The notes: generated by a model from the letters alone, not told the origin. A DNA stretch of 30,025 nt from Rubrimonas sp036735545 (GCA_036735545.1 DAINOD010000032.1:1-30025), one strand, 5' to 3'; shown: positions 7,879 to 16,154, numbered from the stretch's first letter. Numbers and translations: made by a program.

Positions 7879-8460
7879 TCAGAGCCGCTCCATGGCGCGC
7901 TCGACGCGGGCGAGAAAGCGCGCGCGCGTGGCGGGGGTGGCGACGTTCATGGCGTAGTGCGCGAGGTAGGTTACGGGCCGATCGGGACGGAACAGCCGCC
8001 GAAGGATGCGCCGGGCGAAGCGGCGCGGCGGGTCGCCCGCCAGGAGGGCCGCCAGCGGCGAGGCGCCGTAGGTGTGCGCCGCGGCGACGCGGCGAAAGCG
8101 CACCGGGCCCGGCACGACGCGCCCGCCCTCGATGGCGAAGGTCACGCCGGGCAGGAACACCCGGTCGAGGTAGCCCTTCAGGATCGCCGGATAGCCGAAG
8201 TTCCAGACCGGGGCTATCAGCGCCAGCGCATCGGCGCGGCTCAGGCGGTCGATATGGGGCTGGACGGCGGCGCGGTCGGCGGCGGGGTCGTGGTAGCCCA
8301 CCCGCTCGGCACGGCTCAGAACCGGGTCGAAGCCCTCGGCGTAGAGGTCGCAGAGGTCCACCTCGTGCCCCGCCCGCCCAAACCCCGCCAGCGCCGCGTC
8401 GCGCACGGCCGCGCCGAAGGAACCCTCGACGGGGTGGGCGTAGAGCATCAGGACGCGCAC
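7879..8460 (-). CDS. NAD(P)H:quinone oxidoreductase-like flavodoxin-fold protein (copy B)
   Basis: This 193-residue protein is a paralogue of the next gene in the operon. Shared blocks include AGHEV, DLYAEGFDPVLSR, LKGYLDRV/LKGWLDRV, PGVxF and the C-terminal LAHYxM...ARVERAM. The flavin-binding loop reads APVWNFGYPAILKGYLDRVF. The most divergent segment is the middle-to-late part (about residues 110-165), where copy A has CGAPWWLTQLVG and this copy has TYGASPLAALLAG; this is the region expected to shape the acceptor pocket, so the copies may differ in substrate. The start is GTG at 8460, sharing one base with the TAG of the oxidase gene; an internal ATG at residue 5 is an alternative. Confidence 0.9.
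   Translation of the reverse strand: MRVLMLYAHPVEGSFGAAVRDAALAGFGRAGHEVDLCDLYAEGFDPVLSRAERVGYHDPAADRAAVQPHIDRLSRADALALIAPVWNFGYPAILKGYLDRVFLPGVTFAIEGGRVVPGPVRFRRVAAAHTYGASPLAALLAGDPPRRFARRILRRLFRPDRPVTYLAHYAMNVATPATRARFLARVERAMERL
7890..7912. repeat. 23-base direct repeat, copy 2 (3' end of oxidoreductase copy B)
   Basis: This is the partner of the repeat at 7305-7327, at the equivalent position of the paralogous gene. Confidence 0.7.
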
Positions 8461-9860
8461 TATTCCGCCGCGGCCATGCCGGGAAAGAGGTAGAACTGGC
8501 CGGAGGCGAAGTCGTAGTCGGGGTCGTCCCAGGCGATCATCTTGCCGGGGTTCAGCAGGCCCTTGGGATCGGTCTCGCGCTTGAAGGCGAGCTGCGCGGG
8601 GTCGGACTGCTTCATGCCGCCCTCCTCCAGCGTGTAGCGGTGCGGGTTGAAGATCGGGCAGCCTTCCGCCTCGTGGATGCGGATGATCTCCTCCAGCCGC
8701 TCCTCGGTGGTGTAGCGCACCAGCGGCAGGCCGGCGGCGCGAACCTTGCCGTCGAAGCGGATGTATTCGCAGTGGCCGGGAACTTCGTCGCCGAACATCT
8801 CCTGCATCTTCACCGCGTGGGCCACGGTCGGCTCGGCGTAGAGCACCTGCAGGTAGGTGATGCTCGAATCCACCCGCAGGGCGCGCAGCGTGGTGTGGTT
8901 CCAGGTCAGCTCGAAGGCCGGCGGCAGCCCCTCGGTCGCATCCCGATCCGAGCGGAACAGCACCGACGCGCCCTTGTCGCGGGCGGTCACGGTGAGGAAG
9001 GCGTCGAGCGCGAAAGGCGCAACGACCGCCACAGCCAGATGCGCGTCACGCGGCAGGTGCTTGCGATGGCGCAGGAAATAGTCGTGCGGCGCGGGGGCCG
9101 CGATGGTGGCCAGCTCCTTCAGCAGCACGCCGTCCTGATGCGCCATGCCGTAGGCGTAGGCGTTGGCGCGCTCCCAGCTCCCGAAGCCCACGATGACGTC
9201 CACCCAGTCGTAGGCGGGGGCGAGCGGCGCCTCGACCTCGGTGATGATCCCGTTGACGCCATAGGCGTGGCTGGCCTTGTGGATGTCGTCGCCCGCAAGC
9301 TCCAGCACGCGGGGGCTCGCCTCGCAGGTCAGCAGCCGCAGGCGGATGATGTTGCCCGCGTCGCGCAGGCCCCCCCAGCGGATAGAGCCGACGCCCCCCG
9401 AGCCGCCGGCGACGAAGCCGCCGAGCGACGCGGTGTTGTAGGTGGAGGGGTGCAGGCGCAGCTCCTGCGAGGAGTGAGCGCGCGCCGCCTTGTCGATCTC
9501 GGCGAGGATGGCGCCGGCCTCGGCGACAACGGCGCCGGGGCGCACCTCCTTCACCCGGTCGAGGTGCTTCAGGTGCAGCACCATGCCGCCCGAGAGCGGC
9601 ATCGCCTGGCCATAGTTGCCGGTCCCCGAGCCCCGCGTGGTGACCGGGACATCGTGGGCGAAGGCCGCCGCGAGCGCCTGCGCCACCTCGTCCTCGTTGC
9701 GCGGCGCCACCACGAAGTCGGCGGTCAGGTGGTCCATCCGCGCCTTGAGGACCGGTGAATACCAGAAGAAGTCGCGGCTCTTCTGCTTCACCGTCGCGGG
9801 GTTGTCGTCGATGTCGAGATGGGCGAGCGCTGCCTTGCAGCCCTGGATGTCGGCGGTCAT
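8460..9860 (-). CDS. FAD-binding oxidase (GlcD / vanillyl-alcohol-oxidase superfamily)
   Basis: This 466-residue protein has the FAD_binding_4 fold. The pyrophosphate loop is VTTRGSGTGNYGQAMPLSGG at 73-92, preceded by VVAPRNEDEVAQAL. The second FAD motif, STYNTASLGGFVAGGSGGVG, spans about 139-158 and leads into RWGGLRDAGNIIRLRLLT. The C-terminal landmark FKRETDPKGLLNPGKMI is typical of the GlcD/D-lactate-dehydrogenase branch. Family members oxidise 2-hydroxy acids, alcohols or related substrates and pass electrons to quinone, cytochrome or oxygen. The ATG overlaps the stop of the amidohydrolase (ATGA), and the stop overlaps the next gene by one base. The setting suggests it oxidises a product of the upstream hydrolase, which is inference. 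Its C-terminus has an unusual aromatic tail (DYDFASGQFYLFPG). Confidence 0.9.
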   Translation of the reverse strand: MTADIQGCKAALAHLDIDDNPATVKQKSRDFFWYSPVLKARMDHLTADFVVAPRNEDEVAQALAAAFAHDVPVTTRGSGTGNYGQAMPLSGGMVLHLKHLDRVKEVRPGAVVAEAGAILAEIDKAARAHSSQELRLHPSTYNTASLGGFVAGGSGGVGSIRWGGLRDAGNIIRLRLLTCEASPRVLELAGDDIHKASHAYGVNGIITEVEAPLAPAYDWVDVIVGFGSWERANAYAYGMAHQDGVLLKELATIAAPAPHDYFLRHRKHLPRDAHLAVAVVAPFALDAFLTVTARDKGASVLFRSDRDATEGLPPAFELTWNHTTLRALRVDSSITYLQVLYAEPTVAHAVKMQEMFGDEVPGHCEYIRFDGKVRAAGLPLVRYTTEERLEEIIRIHEAEGCPIFNPHRYTLEEGGMKQSDPAQLAFKRETDPKGLLNPGKMIAWDDPDYDFASGQFYLFPGMAAAE

Positions 9861-11149
9861 GCGGGCTCGGTCTCCTTGGCGAACAGCGCATCGAGCCGGG
9901 CGTAGTCGGGCGGGCGCGCGTCGATGGGGCGGCCCGCGCGGATCACGAGGCGGTCGGGCCATGGGCGCGACCACAGTTCGGTCCAGCGACGGGCGGGGAA
10001 GATCACCAGATCGGCCGAGCCGCCGTCGCGCAGGCGCCCGGCGTCCAGCCCCATCGCGGCGGCCGGGTTGGCGAAGAACGACGCCGGCCAGTCGGCGACA
10101 GGGTGGTCGAGGTGACAGATCCGGGTCGCCTCGCGCCAGACCTCCAGCATGTCGAGATCGCCATAGGCGTAGAACGGATCGCGCGTGTTGTCGGAGGCGA
10201 AGCAGACGTTCACCCCCCGCGCCTTCATCTCGTGCACCAGCGTCACGCCCCGCCAGCGCGGCGTGCCGCCGCGGCCCTGCAGATACATGTTGCACATCGG
10301 CAGCGACACCACCGACAGCCCGGCCGCCGCCGCCGCGTCCATCGTCGCGCGGGCCTCGTCGTCGGGCTGCACGGCCAGCGAGCAGCAATGGCCGACCAGC
10401 ACGCGGCCCTCGTAGCCGTTGCGCAGGCTGGCCTCGGCGATGGCGCGCAGGGTCCGCACGTCGGGATCGCCGGTCTCGTCCACATGGAAGTCGGCGTCGA
10501 GGCTGCGCTCGGCGGCCATGCGGAAGAAGCGGTCGAGGCGCGCATCGAGATCGGGGAGGGGCAGCGTCACGCAACCCAGCACGCCGCCCGAGCGCGCCAC
10601 CTCGTCGGCGACTGCGGTGAACTCGTCCGTCCCGATCATGTCGGCGATGGTCAGCGCGGCGGCCTGCAGCGCGATGCGGCCGCGCCAGTCCTCGCGCACC
10701 TCGCGGAACACGCCCCACGAGATCGGGACCTGCTTGCCGATGCTGTCGAGATGGGTGCGGATGGCGCCCGTGCCGTGCGCCCAGGCGCACTCCAGCGCGA
10801 AGGTCATGCGCGCGCGCACGTCCTCGGCGGTCCAGCGCGCCTCGCGGTCGGCGTGCACCGCCTCCAGCGCGCCCATGAACGTGCCGTCGGGGTTCGGCGT
10901 GCGCGGCCAGATGTGGCCCTTGTCGAGGTGGGTGTGGCAGTCGACGAAGGCGGGCGTGACGATGGCCCCGCCGAGCGCCACCGCCGGCCAGTCCGGCGGG
11001 CCCGACAGGCGCAGCGTCGCGCCGTCCAGCCAGAGGTCGGTCGCGACGAAGCCCTCGGCGTCGGCGCCGGGGGCGTCGATCAGCGCGGCGGGCGCGCGCG
11101 CGTTCGTCAGCCGGCAGGGGCCGGCGGGCAGGGTCCAGCGGGGGGTCAT
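9857..11149 (-). CDS. Amidohydrolase-superfamily protein, cytosine-deaminase-like
   Basis: This 430-residue metal-dependent hydrolase resembles cytosine deaminase (CodA). The metal-binding pair is H72/H74 (DCHTHLDKGHIW), followed by H222 and E225 in FHVDETGDPD, H254 in VGHCCSLA and D320 in ASDNTRDPFYAYGDLDMLE. All positions needed for a mononuclear active site of this branch are present, including the Glu next to the third histidine. The family hydrolyses C-N bonds in rings or exocyclic amino groups of pyrimidines, triazines and related amidines; creatinine and isoguanine are other known substrates. The gene overlaps both neighbours as ATGA and sits between its transporter and an FAD oxidase, so the imported solute is probably its substrate or becomes it. 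The exact ring is unknown. Confidence 0.9.
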   Translation of the reverse strand: MTPRWTLPAGPCRLTNARAPAALIDAPGADAEGFVATDLWLDGATLRLSGPPDWPAVALGGAIVTPAFVDCHTHLDKGHIWPRTPNPDGTFMGALEAVHADREARWTAEDVRARMTFALECAWAHGTGAIRTHLDSIGKQVPISWGVFREVREDWRGRIALQAAALTIADMIGTDEFTAVADEVARSGGVLGCVTLPLPDLDARLDRFFRMAAERSLDADFHVDETGDPDVRTLRAIAEASLRNGYEGRVLVGHCCSLAVQPDDEARATMDAAAAAGLSVVSLPMCNMYLQGRGGTPRWRGVTLVHEMKARGVNVCFASDNTRDPFYAYGDLDMLEVWREATRICHLDHPVADWPASFFANPAAAMGLDAGRLRDGGSADLVIFPARRWTELWSRPWPDRLVIRAGRPIDARPPDYARLDALFAKETEPA

Positions 11150-12012
11150 CGTTCCCGGGTGATGGCGCTCTCGTGCCATTTGCGCAAGAGCAGATGGTTG
11201 AGCAGCGTCGTCATGGCGTAGATCGCCACGCCCGCCAGCGCGATCAGCAGGAGCGCGGCGAACATGCGCGGGATGTTGAGGCGATAGGACGCCTCTAGGA
11301 TGCGGAAGGCGAGCCCGCCCCCCGTGCCGGCCGTGCCCGCGACATACTCCGCGACGATGGCGCCGATCAGCGAGAGCCCGCCCGCGATGCGAAGGCCGCC
11401 GAGGAAATAGGGCAGGGCGGCGGGCATCTGCAGATAGCGCAACCGCTGCCAGCGCGTGGCGCCGTAGATGGTGAACAGGTCCTGCAGGTTGTGGTCGGCC
11501 GAGCGCAGGCCCAGCGTGGTGTTTGACAGGATCGGGAAGAACGCGACGATCCACGCGCAGATCAGCAGGCCGACGAGCGGGCTCTCGACGTAGATGAAGA
11601 TCAGCGGCGCGATGGAGACCACCGGCGTCACCTGCAGGATGACGGCGTAGGGAAAGAAGCTCATCTCCACCCAGCGGCTGAGCGAGAACAGCACCGCCAG
11701 CCCCACGCCGACCACCACCGCGGTCAGCAGCGCCATGAAGGTGATCTTCAGCGTGACCCAGAGCCCGGCCGACAGGATCGGCCAGTCCTGCACCAGCTGA
11801 CGCAGAACCCGCTCCGGGCCGGGCAGGATGTAGTGGGGAATGTTGTTCGCGATGACGACATAGTGCCAGCCGTAGATCGTCAGCGACACGACGAGGATGG
11901 GCAGGAGCCAGGCGCCGATGCGCTCGACGCGAGCGCGGCGCAGGCGGGACAGCTCCTCGAGGTCGATCAGGCGCGGCTCGCGGTCGGCCGGCGCGAAGTC
12001 GGGGGCGGTCAC
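11146..12012 (-). CDS. ABC transporter permease, SsuC/TauC/ThiX type
   Basis: This 288-residue permease belongs to the nitrate/sulfonate/thiamine-precursor class. An N-terminal cytoplasmic tail of about 38 residues, rich in charged residues (EELSRLRRARVER), precedes about six membrane segments. The EAA loop is seen around TTLGLRSADHNLQDLFTIYG followed by ATRWQRLRYLQMPAALPYF. The GTG start at 12012 overlaps the ATPase stop (GTGA); a longer frame starting upstream is inside the ATPase gene and was rejected. The permease would form a homodimer with the ATPase encoded just before it and receive solute from the binding protein at the head of the operon. Confidence 0.9.
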   Translation of the reverse strand: MTAPDFAPADREPRLIDLEELSRLRRARVERIGAWLLPILVVSLTIYGWHYVVIANNIPHYILPGPERVLRQLVQDWPILSAGLWVTLKITFMALLTAVVVGVGLAVLFSLSRWVEMSFFPYAVILQVTPVVSIAPLIFIYVESPLVGLLICAWIVAFFPILSNTTLGLRSADHNLQDLFTIYGATRWQRLRYLQMPAALPYFLGGLRIAGGLSLIGAIVAEYVAGTAGTGGGLAFRILEASYRLNIPRMFAALLLIALAGVAIYAMTTLLNHLLLRKWHESAITRER

Positions 12013-12767
12013 GCGTGCGCCTCCGCCATCGCGCGCTTCAGCGCGTCCGAGGCGCGGCGGCATTGCTCGGCGTAAGCGGCGGAGGTGCGGAACGCCTCGT
12101 CGCGCAGCGCCGGGGCCTCGACGCGCAACTCCTCCACCACGCGCCCCGGGCGGGCGGCCATCACGACGATGCGGCTCGACAGGAACACGCTCTCGAACAC
12201 CGAATGGGTCACGAAGATGACGGTGCAACCGAGCTGGCGCTGCAGCGTGAGCATGTCGTCGTTGAGCCGGAAGCGCGTGATCTCGTCAAGCGCCGCGAAG
12301 GGCTCGTCCATCAGCAGCAGTTTGGGGCGCGTGACCATGGCGCGGGCGATTGAGACGCGCATCTTCATGCCGCCTGACAGCGCGCGCGGGTAAGCGCCTT
12401 CGAAACCGGCCAGACCGACCGCGGCGATGCTGGCCTCCACGGCGTCCCGCACCTGGGCGCGGGAGCGACCGCGCAGGCGCAGGGGCAGCCACACATTGTC
12501 GAAGACGGTGGACCACGGCGCCAGCGTCGGCTCCTGGAACACCACGCCAAGCTCCGGGTCCGCGCCCTCGCGCCAGCGGATGCGCCCGCGGGTGGGGCGC
12601 GACAGGCCCGCGATCAGGCGCAGCGCCGTGGACTTGCCGCAGCCCGAGGGGCCCAGCAGCGAGACGAAGTCGCCGTCGTGCAGCGCGAGACTCATGCCGT
12701 CCAGCGCAGTGACGCCGCCGGCGAAGACCTTGGAGACGTGCTCGATGGTGAGAAGCGGCGCGGACAT
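12009..12767 (-). CDS. ABC transporter ATP-binding protein, SsuB/TauB/ThiZ type
   Basis: This 252-residue ATPase carries all nucleotide-binding motifs: Walker A GPSGCGKST (39-47), Q-loop Q78, signature LSGGM (130-134), Walker B LLLMDEP (150-156) and the switch histidine in FVTHSVFE (H188). The start at 12767 has AGGAG eight bases upstream. A second in-frame ATG at 12812 overlaps the binding-protein stop (ATGA) and would add 15 residues; given how common such overlaps are in this operon, that start is also plausible. It powers the importer formed with the permease downstream and the ThiY-like binding protein upstream. Confidence 0.93.
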   Translation of the reverse strand: MSAPLLTIEHVSKVFAGGVTALDGMSLALHDGDFVSLLGPSGCGKSTALRLIAGLSRPTRGRIRWREGADPELGVVFQEPTLAPWSTVFDNVWLPLRLRGRSRAQVRDAVEASIAAVGLAGFEGAYPRALSGGMKMRVSIARAMVTRPKLLLMDEPFAALDEITRFRLNDDMLTLQRQLGCTVIFVTHSVFESVFLSSRIVVMAARPGRVVEELRVEAPALRDEAFRTSAAYAEQCRRASDALKRAMAEAHA

Positions 12768-12808
12768 GGCGGCGCTCCTGTCGACCGCCGTGGCCGCGCC
12801 GTCTGGCG

Positions 12809-13825
12809 TCATTGGCCGAGAAGCTGCTTCTTGAGGTCCAGCCCCACGCCCTTGTTGACGAACTGGGTCGTGTAGGCCTGCTCGATGTCGATGCCGTCGG
12901 GCATGACGCCCGAGGCGACCATCTCCTCGTAGAAGCGCCGCATCCGCTCCGGGTTCATGGCGCCGATGCCCATGGTCAGCGCGTCGCCGCTGTCCACGAT
13001 GCCATACTCCTTCATCGCGGCGATGGAGAAGGCGAGTTGCTCGTCCGACATGTCTGGGTTGTCTTCCTGGATGCGCGCCAGCGCCGCCGCGTTGTCGCCG
13101 TAGAGGAAGTTGACCCAGCCGATGGCCGTGCCGTCGACGAAGCACTGCACCGCCTCGGGCATGGTCTCAACGGTCTCCCGCTTCACCTCGATGGTGGTGG
13201 AGTAGGTCTCGAAGCCGAGATCGGCCAGCACCCAGACGTCGGGCTTGAAGCCGCCCTCGCGCTCGATGGCGAAGGGCTCGGAGGTGACATAGCCCTGCTG
13301 GCCGGCGTTGGTGTCCGCAAGGAAGGGCGCGGCGTTGAAGGTGTAGGGGCGGCGCTGCTCGGGCGTGAAGCCGAACTTCGAGATCATCCACTGATAATAG
13401 CTCGCGTAGCCGGCGTCGCCGATCAGCAGCGTGAGATCCTTGAGGTCCTCGAACGACGACGCCACGCCCGGGTGGGTCATCAGCACCTGCGGCTCCTTCT
13501 GGAACGAGGCGGAGACGATCAGGATCGGGATCTCCTCCTTCACCGCGTCGAAGGCCTCCATGGTGTTGCCGCCCATGAAGCCCTCGAGCCGGCCGGCGAT
13601 CATCAGCGCGCGGTTGTTCACCTGCGGCCCGCCGGGAACGATGGTCACGTCAAGCCCGCACTCGGCGTAGGTCCCGTCCACCATCGACTGGTAGAAGCCC
13701 CCGTGCTCGGCCTGCGCGACCCAGTTCGTGCCGAAGCGGAACGGGGTGAGCGTCTGGGCCGCGGCGGCGCCGGCGGCGAGTGTCAGGGCCAGCGCCGTGG
13801 CGGCGCGCAGTGCGGCAGTGGTCAT
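12809..13825 (-). CDS. ABC transporter substrate-binding protein, NMT1/ThiY-like
   Basis: This 338-residue periplasmic protein has a signal peptide (residues 1-23, cleavage likely after AAA before QT). The mature N-terminus FRFGTNWVAQAEHGGFYQS is the hallmark of NMT1/ThiY-like proteins, which bind pyrimidine-type thiamine precursors in the best known cases and assorted nitrogen heterocycles or sulfonates in others. Further landmarks are VPGGPQVNNRALMIAGRLEG and the hinge-region SEPFAIEREGG. The ATG at 13825 has GGGGAG seven bases upstream; an earlier ATG at 13861 would put 12 charged residues before the signal peptide and was rejected. It heads the nine-gene operon. No TPP riboswitch is seen upstream, which argues against a simple thiamine-salvage role. 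Confidence 0.9.
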   Translation of the reverse strand: MTTAALRAATALALTLAAGAAAAQTLTPFRFGTNWVAQAEHGGFYQSMVDGTYAECGLDVTIVPGGPQVNNRALMIAGRLEGFMGGNTMEAFDAVKEEIPILIVSASFQKEPQVLMTHPGVASSFEDLKDLTLLIGDAGYASYYQWMISKFGFTPEQRRPYTFNAAPFLADTNAGQQGYVTSEPFAIEREGGFKPDVWVLADLGFETYSTTIEVKRETVETMPEAVQCFVDGTAIGWVNFLYGDNAAALARIQEDNPDMSDEQLAFSIAAMKEYGIVDSGDALTMGIGAMNPERMRRFYEEMVASGVMPDGIDIEQAYTTQFVNKGVGLDLKKQLLGQ

Positions 13826-14146
13826 GGTGGTCTCCCCGTCGGCGCGGCCCGCGCCGCGCATCGCTTTGCTGGCAGTTAAAGCGCGCGTCGGCGCGCTGTC
13901 GAGCGCAACCGGGTGCGGGCCCGGCGCCGCGCCGACGTCTGCCTATCCGACAGGCGCCTGCTGCTCGTCCGTGGCGCGAACTTCATGCGCCAGGCGAAGA
14001 CGCGGGCGGAAATTTCGCCGACAGGCTGGACGCGGGCGCTGAGGTTGGTAAACACTCTGAGCCGTGATCACGAATGCGGCATCCGTGTCGCATGAAAGTT
14101 CGCCGCGCTCACCAAAGGCGCGCTCCCAAAGACGCTAGGCGATCCC
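13826..14146. promoter_or_regulatory. Divergent intergenic region (321 bases) with several palindromes
   Basis: This is the longest gene-free stretch and must carry the promoter of the nine-gene operon (leftward) and of the epimerase/TRAP genes (rightward). CGCTTT at 13862-13867 and AAAGCG at 13878-13883 form a 6+10+6 inverted repeat about 40 bases upstream of the binding-protein start, well placed for an operator. Perfect palindromes also occur at 13951-13960 (CAGGCGCCTG), 14009-14016 (GAAATTTC) and 14063-14072 (CGTGATCACG). Its local base content is visibly more AT-rich near 14045-14125. No small gene, RNA or riboswitch is recognised. Confidence 0.45.
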
Positions 14147-15124
14147 TTGAGAATTTTCATCACCGGCGCCAACGGCTTCGTTGGCGTGAACCTCGTCGAG
14201 CACCTGCTGGAGCAGGGCCACAACGTCACCGCCTGCGGGCTCGGGCCAATGCCGGACGCGGCGCTGGCGGCCTTCGCCGGGCTGTCCGGCGCGCTTGAGC
14301 CGGTCGCCCTCGACGTGCGCGACCGCGCGGCCGTGCGGGCGGCGACCGCCCGCGCGCGGCCCGAAGCGGTCATTCTCGGCGCGGCGATCACGCCGGCTGC
14401 GGCGAGCGACGCCGACACCATGGTTGACCTCGTCGCCGTCAACGTGCTGGGCGCGGTCCAGACGCTGGAGGCCGCCTTCGAGGCCGGGGCGCAGCGGGCG
14501 GTCTTCCTCAGTTCCGCCTCGGTCTATGGCGCTGCGGTGGATGCGGGAACGCCCCTCGACGAGGCGACGAACTTTCCCGCGCCGACCACGGGTTACGGGG
14601 CCTGCAAGCTCGCCGCCGAGCGTCTGGCGCTGCGCTTCGGCGAATGTCGCGGCGTTCCCGTCCGTGCGGTGCGCATCGGCACCGTCTTTGGGCGCTGGGA
14701 GCGCGAGACCGGCCTGCGCCAGACGATGAGCCCGATCCATCAGGTCATGCGCCAGGCGCTGGCCGGCGAGCGGGTGGCGCTGCCTCGGCCATGCAAGCGC
14801 GATTTCATCTACGCGCCCGACGTCGCGCGCGCTGTGGCGACGGTGCTGTTCGCCGAGAACGCCGCGCACGACCTCTACAACGTCGGCCTCGGCGCCGAGT
14901 GGACCGTCGAGGACTGGTGCGCGGCCCTCGCGCAGCGGCGCGACTTTTCCTGGTCGATGGCCGGCGAGGGGCTGGCCCCGACCGTCAATCTCTTCGGCCC
15001 CGCAGACCGCCCGATGATGCGCATCGACCGCCTCCGCGACGACCTCGGCTTCGCGCCTGCGTTCCCGATGGCGGCGGCGCTCGACGACTACCTCGCCTGG
15101 CTCGACCGCCACGGCGCGATGTGA
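14147..15124 (+). CDS. NAD-dependent epimerase/dehydratase family protein (extended SDR)
   Basis: This 325-residue extended short-chain dehydrogenase has the nucleotide motif GANGFVG at 7-13, an acidic DVRD segment at 56-59, the catalytic serine region LSSASVYG (121-128) and the YxxxK pair Y150/K154 (GYGACK). The family acts on nucleotide sugars, lactones, uronates or similar carbohydrates using NAD(P). The start codon is TTG at 14147, giving MRIFITG directly at the first beta strand; the ribosome site is weak (TAGG). No better start exists upstream in frame. The C-terminal SDR part includes the family-typical KRDFIYAPDVARAV. It lies 52 bases before a TRAP transporter, so the sugar-acid-like solute of that transporter may be its substrate. 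Confidence 0.88.
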   Translation: MRIFITGANGFVGVNLVEHLLEQGHNVTACGLGPMPDAALAAFAGLSGALEPVALDVRDRAAVRAATARARPEAVILGAAITPAAASDADTMVDLVAVNVLGAVQTLEAAFEAGAQRAVFLSSASVYGAAVDAGTPLDEATNFPAPTTGYGACKLAAERLALRFGECRGVPVRAVRIGTVFGRWERETGLRQTMSPIHQVMRQALAGERVALPRPCKRDFIYAPDVARAVATVLFAENAAHDLYNVGLGAEWTVEDWCAALAQRRDFSWSMAGEGLAPTVNLFGPADRPMMRIDRLRDDLGFAPAFPMAAALDDYLAWLDRHGAM

Positions 15125-15176
15125 GCCCCGCGTCGGCCCGGCCGACCGGTTCCGTATCTAGCAGGAGGAAGTCCCC

Positions 15177-16154
15177 ATGAAGCACCTGAACAGGCTCGGC
15201 CTCGTCGTCGGCTGCCTGGCGATGGCCGGCGCCGCCGTGGCGCAGTCCGTCGACACCAGCCAGCCGACCGGCAACGTCCGCTTCGTCAGCGGCCCGACCG
15301 GGGGCACCTACTATCCGCTGGGCGAGGGCGTCGCGAGCATCCTCAACCGCCACTCGCAGGGCGCGCGCGCGTCGTCCTCGCCGACCGGCGGTTCGACCGA
15401 GAACGCCCGCCTCATCAGCCTCGACGAGGCCGATTTCGGCTGGGCGGCGGCGGACGTGGTCTACTTCGCCTACAACGGCGCCCGCGAGTTCGACGCGCCG
15501 CTGACCAACCTGCGCGCGGTCTCGGCGGGCCACTCCTCGGCAGGTCATCTCGTGGTGCGCGCCGACAGCGACATCGTGACGGTGGCCGACCTGCGCGGCC
15601 GCTCGATCGGGGTCGGCGCTGCGGGCAGCTCCAACGCCCAGGCCGCCATCGAATGGCTGAACACCTACGGCATCGCCGAGGGCGACGTGTCGCTCAGCTA
15701 CATCTCGACCTCCGCCACCGTGGACGCGCTGCGCGACAACACCATCGACGCGGGCTTCCAGCTTGCGGGCGTGCCCTCGGCGGGGTGGCAGGGTCTGGCC
15801 TCGGACCACCCGATCCGCTTCCTGTCGATCTCCGACGAGATGATGGCGGCGCTGAACGAGCGCCTGCCGTTCTACGCCGCCGAGATCATCCCCGCGGGGA
15901 CCTACGAGGGGCAGGACGAGGACGTGCAGACGATCGGGGTGAAGGTCATCCTGATCACGCGCGACGACGTGCCCGACATCCAAGCCTACGAGATGGCGCG
16001 GGCGCTGACCGAGCACAACGACGAACTGACCGCCGCGCACCCCAACGGCGCCGAGTGGGACGGAACCTTCGCTGCGGACGCCGGCTTCATCCCGTTCCAT
16101 CCGGGAGCCGCCGCCTACTTCGAGAAGGCCGGCATCGCCTTCGGCTCGAACTGA
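15177..16154 (+). CDS. TRAP transporter solute-binding protein, TAXI family
   Basis: This 325-residue periplasmic receptor has a signal peptide (1-22, cleavage after AVA) and the TAXI hallmark SGPTGGTYYPLGEG at 38-51, followed by SSPTGGSTENARLI near 67-80. The C-terminal LYxF-like region and AHPNGAEWDG block also fit the family. TAXI receptors bind small carboxylates or amino-acid-like solutes and pass them to a fused TRAP permease driven by an ion gradient. Translation starts at an ATG with AGGAGG eight bases upstream, the strongest ribosome site in the window, which fits the high abundance needed for a receptor. The ligand is unknown; the adjacent epimerase suggests a sugar-acid-like or other carboxylate ligand, but that is a guess. 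Confidence 0.93.
   Translation: MKHLNRLGLVVGCLAMAGAAVAQSVDTSQPTGNVRFVSGPTGGTYYPLGEGVASILNRHSQGARASSSPTGGSTENARLISLDEADFGWAAADVVYFAYNGAREFDAPLTNLRAVSAGHSSAGHLVVRADSDIVTVADLRGRSIGVGAAGSSNAQAAIEWLNTYGIAEGDVSLSYISTSATVDALRDNTIDAGFQLAGVPSAGWQGLASDHPIRFLSISDEMMAALNERLPFYAAEIIPAGTYEGQDEDVQTIGVKVILITRDDVPDIQAYEMARALTEHNDELTAAHPNGAEWDGTFAADAGFIPFHPGAAAYFEKAGIAFGSN

Noticed and set aside
7305..7912. Direct repeat as a mobile-element footprint
   Set aside because: Both copies lie at equivalent coding positions of paralogous genes, so gene duplication explains them.
11150..11554. Longer start for the amidohydrolase
   Set aside because: It lies inside the permease gene and encodes no family sequence; the ATGA overlap at 11146-11149 is a better start.
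13826..14146. Possible TPP riboswitch before the ThiY-like binding protein
   Set aside because: Neither the CTGAGA-type nor the ACCCTTTGAACCTGA-type core of the thi box is present on the minus strand.
15132..15146. GTCGGCCCGGCCGAC dyad after the epimerase as a terminator
   Set aside because: A 6-base stem with a 3-base loop and no T-run; too weak, and the receptor gene follows closely.
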